Shown in pieces: positions 17,739-21,330 of a DNA stretch of 21,330 bases; position 1 is the stretch's first letter, and each line of letters opens with the position of its first letter. The position numbers and the translations under genes are program-made. Location of the stretch: positions 1-21,330 of the forward strand of contig PATE01000033.1 in NCBI GenBank assembly GCA_002712305.1, read 5' to 3'. The stretch comes from Gemmatimonadota bacterium. GTDB lineage: Bacteria > Latescibacterota > UBA2968 > UBA8231. The notes under the pieces are model-generated. The model did not search any database and was not told where the DNA came from. It saw only the letters and a program-made list of their open reading frames with translations.

Positions 17739-17921
17739 CTAGTCCGCCGGCTCCTGGTAGGTGCGACCTCGATAGGTGCCACAACTCTTGCACACCGTGT
17801 GGGGGCGCGATGCCGACCCACACTGAGGACAGGTGCTACGAGCTGTCACTTTGAGTTTCCAGTGGGTCCGACGCTTGTTGCGTCGAGTACGGGAGATTCG
17901 TCGCTTGGGTACCGCTGGCAT
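17739..17921 (-). CDS. rpmF: Ribosomal protein bL32
   Basis: 60 aa, highly basic. The N-terminus [13 protein letters not shown]-like (here [18 protein letters not shown]) is diagnostic. Two CxxC pairs (Cys31/34 and Cys44/47) form the zinc-ribbon version of L32. It is a large-subunit ribosomal protein. ATG at 17919-17921 follows AGAGAG. The yceD-rpmF-fabH order is the conserved bacterial arrangement. Confidence 0.96.
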   Translation of the reverse strand: MPAVPKRRISRTRRNKRRTHWKLKVTARSTCPQCGSASRPHTVCKSCGTYRGRTYQEPAD

Positions 17922-17982
17922 GATGTATCTCTCTGTTCGTGTGCCCCGCGGGGGCGCGGGAGTGGTTCGTTCGGTTTCGTCT

Positions 17983-18534
17983 TCAGGTGCCTTGCTTCAG
18001 TTGGGACAGGGCCGCCCATCGAGGATCGACCTCATTCTCGGCGCAATCGCACGCCCCGTGATTCAGATCTGCCCCACACTGCCCACACAATCCCTTGCAG
18101 TCTTCTCGACAATGAATCCGCAGCGGCATGTCGAGAGCGACCGCATCTCGCAGAGCGTCTACGAGCGTCACCTCTCGGACACCCGGATCGACGACGAGGA
18201 TCTCGTCCTCATCTTCGATCGCCTCTAACTCTTCAGGCCCGGCTTCCTTGCGCTGTATGAACAACCGGAACTTCGTATCGAAGGATGCCGTCGTCGGCGC
18301 CAGGCACCGACCACAATCCCCAAGTAGCTCACCGTGCACTTTGCCCTTCAATGTGAAGGTTTGCAGGGTGTGCCCGATCGTCATCGACACGTCGATCGGT
18401 GCATCGAACCGCAACTGACCATCTTCGATGCCCACCTCAGCGGCACCGATCTGAAATGAGCACTCACTGATCCCTTCGTCAATCTCGTCGAGGACGAGGA
18501 CCCAGTCTGGCGGAATGTCAGTCGCGCGCGTCAC
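17983..18534 (-). CDS. yceD: YceD/DUF177 family protein (23S rRNA accumulation protein)
   Basis: 183 aa from GTG 18532-18534, close to E. coli YceD (173 aa). The family pattern is present: a first Cys pair in CGRCLAP (Cys74, Cys77), an acidic stretch, then the C-terminal Cys-rich motif [17 protein letters not shown] with further cysteines (142, 146, 150, 153, 162, 164). YceD homologues lie beside rpmF in most bacteria and affect 23S rRNA levels; the biochemical role is unclear. A frame reaching back to 18618 would overlap ndk by 73 bp and add 28 unconserved residues, so the GTG 11 bp after the ndk stop is preferred. The Cys set suggests metal binding, which is inference. Confidence 0.88.
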   Translation of the reverse strand: MTRATDIPPDWVLVLDEIDEGISECSFQIGAAEVGIEDGQLRFDAPIDVSMTIGHTLQTFTLKGKVHGELLGDCGRCLAPTTASFDTKFRLFIQRKEAGPEELEAIEDEDEILVVDPGVREVTLVDALRDAVALDMPLRIHCREDCKGLCGQCGADLNHGACDCAENEVDPRWAALSQLKQGT

Positions 18535-18545
18535 AATTCGTGCCG

Positions 18546-18953
18546 TCAATCGCCGAAATAGAAGGCGATCTCCTTGGCAGCATTCTCGTTGGAATCTGAC
18601 GCATGGACGGCGTTGCACTGAATATCCGTGCCGAATTCTGCCCGGATCGTCCCGGGAGCGGCCTTGGTGCTGTCCGTCTCGCCGATGAAATCACGGAGAT
18701 GAGCCACGGCGTTCTCGCGCTCGAGAGCGACCTGAACGGATCGGCCCGAGGTCATGAAATCGACGAGCTCGCCGTAGAAGGGGCGCTCCTTGTGAACCTC
18801 GTAGAAGGCCTCGGCCTGTTCGCGCGTCAGGTGGTTCATCCGCATCTGGCGAATGACAAATCCCTCGACCTCAAGGCGCTGCAGAATATCACCGATCGCA
18901 TTCTTGGCGACGGCGTCGGGCTTGACCATCAATAGCGTGTTCTCCCCGCTCAC
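18546..18953 (-). CDS. ndk: Nucleoside diphosphate kinase
   Basis: 135 aa. It transfers the gamma-phosphate of NTPs to NDPs through a phospho-histidine. The active site is His117 in NAVHASDS, and the start TLLMVKPDAV is typical. The family lysine and arginines lie in KPDAV, KERPFY and GTIRAEF. GTG at 18951-18953 with AGGAG seven bases upstream. It is the first gene of the long minus-strand block and follows a leader of about 170 nt with an internal terminator. ndk at the head of a yceD-rpmF-fab operon is not the standard arrangement. Confidence 0.97.
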   Translation of the reverse strand: MSGENTLLMVKPDAVAKNAIGDILQRLEVEGFVIRQMRMNHLTREQAEAFYEVHKERPFYGELVDFMTSGRSVQVALERENAVAHLRDFIGETDSTKAAPGTIRAEFGTDIQCNAVHASDSNENAAKEIAFYFGD

Positions 18954-18988
18954 GCGGCAACTCCTGTGGTGTTAAGACGTGTTGGGCT

Positions 18989-19042
18989 GCAAATGAGTCG
19001 CAAATGAGCTGCAGTTGAGTCTGGGGATCGACTCTGGGGATC
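18989..19042. repeat. Short tandem repeats in the ndk leader
   Basis: Three 9-base copies spaced exactly 11 bp apart, GCAAATGAG at 18989 and 19000 and the variant GCAGTTGAG at 19011, are followed directly by TCTGGGGATC twice with a 13-bp period (19020 and 19033). They lie between the leader terminator and the ndk ribosome-binding site. The 11-bp phasing puts the copies on one face of the helix, which suits a protein-binding site, but they could also be RNA elements or simple slippage products. Confidence 0.6.
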
Positions 19043-19045
19043 AGC

Positions 19046-19082
19046 AAAAAAACGGGCCGGCCCCTCGTGCTTGGCCCCGGCC
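19046..19082 (-). terminator. Intrinsic terminator inside the 5' leader of the ndk-fab block (attenuator-like)
   Basis: On the minus strand, GGCCGG (19082-19077) pairs with CCGGCC (19060-19055), with a short inner CC/GG pairing. The hairpin is followed by CG and seven T (19052-19046). No minus-strand gene lies upstream of it before the divergent promoter pair, so it can only act on the ndk leader transcript. Just upstream, a GGTC-GCAA-GGCC tetraloop hairpin (19090-19079) uses four of the same bases as its 3' arm. The two structures are mutually exclusive. Confidence 0.65.
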
Positions 19083-19128
19083 TTGCGACCTCTTGATCTG
19101 TCAAGCTGCAGCCTGCGATAAGTGCATG

Positions 19129-19157
19129 AATTTAGGGGCCATTAGGCAAAGTGTCAA
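19129..19157 (-). promoter_or_regulatory. Promoter of the ndk-fab block
   Basis: On the minus strand a perfect TTGACA (19157-19152) and TAAATT (19134-19129) are separated by 17 bp. The expected transcription start is near 19123, giving a leader of about 170 nt to the ndk GTG, or a product of about 78 nt if transcription stops at the leader terminator. Confidence 0.65.
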
Positions 19158-19174
19158 CGGCTCGGGCCTCCTGC

Positions 19175-19203
19175 TTGACAGGGTTTCACACCCCCGGTAA
19201 CCT
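19175..19203 (+). promoter_or_regulatory. Promoter of the HD phosphohydrolase gene, near-leaderless
   Basis: A perfect TTGACA (19175-19180) and TAACCT (19198-19203) are separated by 17 bp. The expected start, about 7-8 bases after the -10 box, falls at 19210-19211, only about 3 bases before the ATG at 19214. No Shine-Dalgarno sequence precedes that ATG. It diverges from the ndk promoter with the two -35 boxes 17 bp apart. Confidence 0.6.
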
Positions 19204-19213
19204 AGCCCGCACG

Positions 19214-20563
19214 ATGGCCATTTCCCATCCACTTCTCGACGACGACGGCAAGGCGATTCGTGACCCCATTTGGGGCTACGTGCACATCCCGGTCCCTCTG
19301 CTCGCTCTGGTAGACACCGAAGACTTCCAGCGTCTTCGCAACATCAGCCAACTCGGTTTTGTGCATCTCGTCTATCCAGGAGCGCGTCATTCCCGCTTCG
19401 AGCACTCCCTTGGGGTCTATCACCTGGCCAAGCAGTTTCTCCAGAGACTCCTCGAGTCCGACCCTCCCCTCGAGCTGGCCGACGAGGACATCCCGGTGTT
19501 CCTGGCCGCCACCCTGCTTCATGACCTCGGCCACTACCCCTTCTCGCACACCCTCGAGGAGCTGACTCCTTTCTTCGTCAGCCATGAGCAGCGCGCTCGG
19601 CGGCTGATTGAAGACCCGAAGGGCGAAGTCTACCGTGTTCTTCGCGACGAACTGCAAGTAGACCCCGCTCGTGTGGCAAATGTCATCGACTACGAGGGTG
19701 CCGATCGGAAGATTCCCGATCGAGATCTGTTGCTGGCCAACATCCTGTCCGGAACCCTCGACCCCGACAAGATCGACTACCTGCTGCGTGATTCCATGTT
19801 CTGTGGGGTCCCCTTTGGTGAGAGTGTGAATCGCGATCGGCTCATCGCCGCTATTCGATACGATTCGACTCGCCGTCGACTGGCGATCACGAGCAAGGGG
19901 GTTTCCGCGGTAGAATCGCTCGTGTTCACGAACTATCTCATGTATCGCAATGTCTACTGGCACCACACGGTGCGGGCCGCAACAGCCATGTTCAAACGAT
20001 CGGTTCAGGATGTTCTGATGCATCCCGACTGCTCGCTACGAGCCGAGGATTTCCACCGTGTTACAGAGGGTGAATTGCTCATGAGGTTGGCCCAGGAGCA
20101 GGAGCGTCTGGGCCTCGAAGGAGCCCGCCGCCTTCTCGACGGTGTCGTGCGGCGACGGCTGCACAAAGTGGCCAGTTTCATCTATCCCGGCGAACGCAAG
20201 CAGGGACTGTTACACTATCTGTATGACCTGTATCAGAACCCGGACAAGCGTCGCCTGAAGGAAGTGGAGTTGTGTCGGCATTTCGCGGGTCAGCTGGGTC
20301 GGGAATCAACAGGTGACGAGATCCTCATCGATATCCCGCGGTTCGACAAGACACCAGAGGTCGACCTAAAGGTCTTCTATCGAGAAGCCGTGCCGAGTGA
20401 CAAACCGCAGCCTCTGAGTTTTGATGACCCCGAAGTCTCAAGGCTGCGCGAATCCCTCGTCGACAACTTCGAAGATCAGGCAAAGATCTTTCGGATTTTC
20501 TGCGTCGGCGATGTGGATATGCTCGAGCGAGTCGGAGCCGACGTGAAACGCCATCTCTCCTGA
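19214..20563 (+). CDS. HD-domain phosphohydrolase (COG1078, dNTPase/SAMHD1-like)
   Basis: 449 aa. The N-terminus (DPIWGYVHIP, then DTEDFQRLRNISQLG) and RHSRFEHSLGVYHLA are typical of COG1078 proteins such as B. subtilis YwfO and the E. faecalis dNTPase EF1143. Metal ligands are His64, His103-Asp104 in LLHDLGHYPFSH, and an Asp of LDPDKIDYLLRD (183-192), the same layout as SAMHD1. Probable activity is hydrolysis of dNTPs to nucleoside and triphosphate, balancing nucleotide pools; this is interesting next to ndk, which makes NTPs and dNTPs. The chosen start is ATG 19214. An in-frame ATG at 19151 would put the promoter inside the coding region and adds 21 unconserved residues. The exact substrate is not readable. 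Confidence 0.88.
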   Translation: MAISHPLLDDDGKAIRDPIWGYVHIPVPLLALVDTEDFQRLRNISQLGFVHLVYPGARHSRFEHSLGVYHLAKQFLQRLLESDPPLELADEDIPVFLAATLLHDLGHYPFSHTLEELTPFFVSHEQRARRLIEDPKGEVYRVLRDELQVDPARVANVIDYEGADRKIPDRDLLLANILSGTLDPDKIDYLLRDSMFCGVPFGESVNRDRLIAAIRYDSTRRRLAITSKGVSAVESLVFTNYLMYRNVYWHHTVRAATAMFKRSVQDVLMHPDCSLRAEDFHRVTEGELLMRLAQEQERLGLEGARRLLDGVVRRRLHKVASFIYPGERKQGLLHYLYDLYQNPDKRRLKEVELCRHFAGQLGRESTGDEILIDIPRFDKTPEVDLKVFYREAVPSDKPQPLSFDDPEVSRLRESLVDNFEDQAKIFRIFCVGDVDMLERVGADVKRHLS

Positions 20564-20589
20564 CGCGTCATAGGAGAACGTGGCCTTTC

Positions 20590-20604
20590 GGCGGACGTTC
20601 CGCC
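20590..20604. other. Small perfect hairpin between the HD gene and the exported CsgG-like gene
   Basis: GGCGGA and TCCGCC are separated by three bases, giving a 6-bp stem 26 bp after the HD gene stop. There is no T tract, so it is not a standard terminator. If the downstream gene starts at the GTG 20580, the hairpin falls inside its coding sequence. Confidence 0.35.
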
Positions 20605-20642
20605 CTCTGCCTGCCACCCTCTCCTCGCATCTCGGATCGATC

Positions 20643-21330
20643 ATGCTCCAGGCCAACCTCCGACAGCTGACTCTGCGCTTCGCCATCACGATCGTGGCGG
20701 CCCTATCCCTGACTGCGAGCCTGGCAGCAGGACCTCTAGGCCAGCCGCCGCCTCCAGGTCCTGTTCGCCTGGGGATCGCCAAGTTCTCGACCAATGGATA
20801 CGGCACGGCAGATGCCTCCGTCAGTATTCGCGCAGCCCTCGAGACGGCTTTTCTGCAGAGCGGTCAATTCGAACTGGTCGACCGTCAGCACCTGGAGTCA
20901 CTGCTCGAGGAAATCTCTTTTCAGCAATCTGGGGTGACCAGTTCCGAGACGGCCATCGGACTGGGTGATCTGGGCAACGTACAGACCTTGTTGTTCGGCG
21001 AAGTGGGGCGCATCGATGCAAAGACCTTCACCCTTACACTGCGCTTCGTGGACGTAGCAACGGGTAAGGTCCTGCACATCGAGCAGGCGAATCTGCCGCG
21101 CGATGCCAAGGCAATCTCGCGGGGTGCAGCGCAATTGGGTCGGGCCCTGGCGCAATTGGTGCCCGGTTTCGCCCCGACAACGACGGTGATGATCGCCGCG
21201 GGGTCTTTCGCCATGGGGCGAGACGATGGCCCCGCTGACGAACGTCCCGCACACACGGTCTTTGTTGACAGCTTCGCCATCGACCAGACCGAGGTCCATC
21301 GCGCAGCCTACGCCCTGTATGCGGCGCGTG
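20643..21330 (+). CDS. Exported CsgG-like protein fused to an FGE/sulfatase-modifying-factor domain (partial)
   Basis: Open to the window end (229 codons visible). Residues 1-29 look like a signal peptide: a basic start, the hydrophobic FAITIVAALSLTASL, then AAG. Residues ~41-175 resemble the CsgG/curli-assembly or LpoB-like fold (VRLGIAKFST, FELVDRQHLESLLEE, LGNVQTLLFGEVGRID, LTLRFVDVATGKVL). From ~182 a formylglycine-generating-enzyme-type domain begins (VMIAAGSFAMGRDDGPADERPAHTV, shown in part, then DSFAIDQTEVHRAAY). The catalytic cysteines of a true FGE would lie beyond the window; many such domains are non-enzymatic or bind ligands. ATG 20643 is assumed. An in-frame GTG at 20580 with AGGAG three bases upstream, 16 bp after the HD gene stop, is a real alternative. 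Confidence 0.75.
   Translation, partial: MLQANLRQLTLRFAITIVAALSLTASLAAGPLGQPPPPGPVRLGIAKFSTNGYGTADASVSIRAALETAFLQSGQFELVDRQHLESLLEEISFQQSGVTSSETAIGLGDLGNVQTLLFGEVGRIDAKTFTLTLRFVDVATGKVLHIEQANLPRDAKAISRGAAQLGRALAQLVPGFAPTTTVMIAAGSFAMGRDDGPADERPAHTVFVDSFAIDQTEVHRAAYALYAAR

Noticed and set aside
17687-17821. 45-residue N-terminal extension of FabH starting inside rpmF
   Set aside because: No counterpart in the family and out of frame with the clearly real rpmF; the in-frame GTG at 17686 gives a normal-length protein.
18535-18618. Upstream extension of YceD into ndk
   Set aside because: Adds 28 Arg/Cys-rich residues with no family match and overlaps ndk by over 70 bp; the GTG at 18534 fits the usual length.
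19092-19180. Second TTGACA on the minus strand within CTTGACAG near 19105
   Set aside because: No -10-like sequence follows at 16-18 bp (the region is GC-rich), so it is more likely part of the leader hairpin.
19202-20023. Open frame of 273 codons opposite the HD gene
   Set aside because: Antisense shadow of a gene with intact catalytic residues; would also overlap both promoters.
1-21330. CRISPR arrays, tRNA/rRNA genes, insertion sequences, prophage or integrase genes
   Set aside because: No spaced repeat arrays, no cloverleaf-like sequences and no transposase or integrase motifs were recognised on either strand.

Overview
The window is bacterial chromosomal DNA, by eye roughly 60% G+C, from a Gram-negative (diderm) organism. 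The evidence for two membranes is a protein C-terminus ending like an outer-membrane beta-barrel, a membrane-anchored periplasmic PpiD-type foldase, and an exported CsgG-like protein. The mix of housekeeping genes (fab cluster, rnc, ndk, nadK) with rhamnose mutarotase, MmgE/PrpD and sugar-acid dehydrogenase genes is familiar from uncultivated lineages such as Latescibacterota or Poribacteria, but this placement is a guess. No phage, IS, CRISPR, tRNA or rRNA was recognised.

Layout. 1-246 (+) is the tail of a probable beta-barrel protein, ending at a hairpin (284-321) that can terminate transcription in both directions. 346-1969 (-) holds a serine-acetyltransferase-like protein with a large extra N-terminal domain, preceded by an L-rhamnose mutarotase. 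2087-4452 (+) holds a UlaG-like metallo-beta-lactamase-fold hydrolase and a MmgE/PrpD protein. From 18953 down to 4470 runs an unbroken block of 17 co-directional genes (-) with gaps of 168 bp or less and several stop/start overlaps: ndk, yceD (DUF177), rpmF, fabH, fabD, fabG, acpP, fabF, rnc, lipM-like octanoyltransferase, oppD/dppD-like, oppF/dppF-like, ppiD-like, garR-like reductase, nadK and two short-chain epimerase/dehydratase-like proteins. From 19214 rightwards (+) come a COG1078-type HD phosphohydrolase and, running off the end, an exported protein joining a CsgG-like domain to the start of a formylglycine-generating-enzyme (FGE/sulfatase-modifying) domain.

How they fit. The long block carries the core of type II fatty acid synthesis: FabD loads malonyl onto ACP, FabH primes, FabF elongates and FabG reduces. 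A lipoyl-pathway octanoyltransferase that uses octanoyl-ACP is also present. Ribosomal (rpmF), RNA-processing (rnc) and nucleotide (ndk, nadK) functions complete it. plsX, often found between rpmF and fabH, is absent. The downstream end of the block and the left-hand genes suggest sugar or sugar-acid catabolism, but no complete pathway can be read.

The most interesting non-coding stretch is 18954-19213. Two divergent promoter-like elements lie nearly back to back. The rightward one places the HD gene start within a few bases of the predicted transcription start (near-leaderless). The leftward one makes a leader of about 170 nt for the ndk-fab block. That leader contains an intrinsic terminator with a T7 tract, an upstream GCAA-tetraloop hairpin that shares bases with the terminator arm, and a set of short tandem repeats. 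Together these look like an undescribed attenuation control of the fatty-acid/ribosome superoperon.
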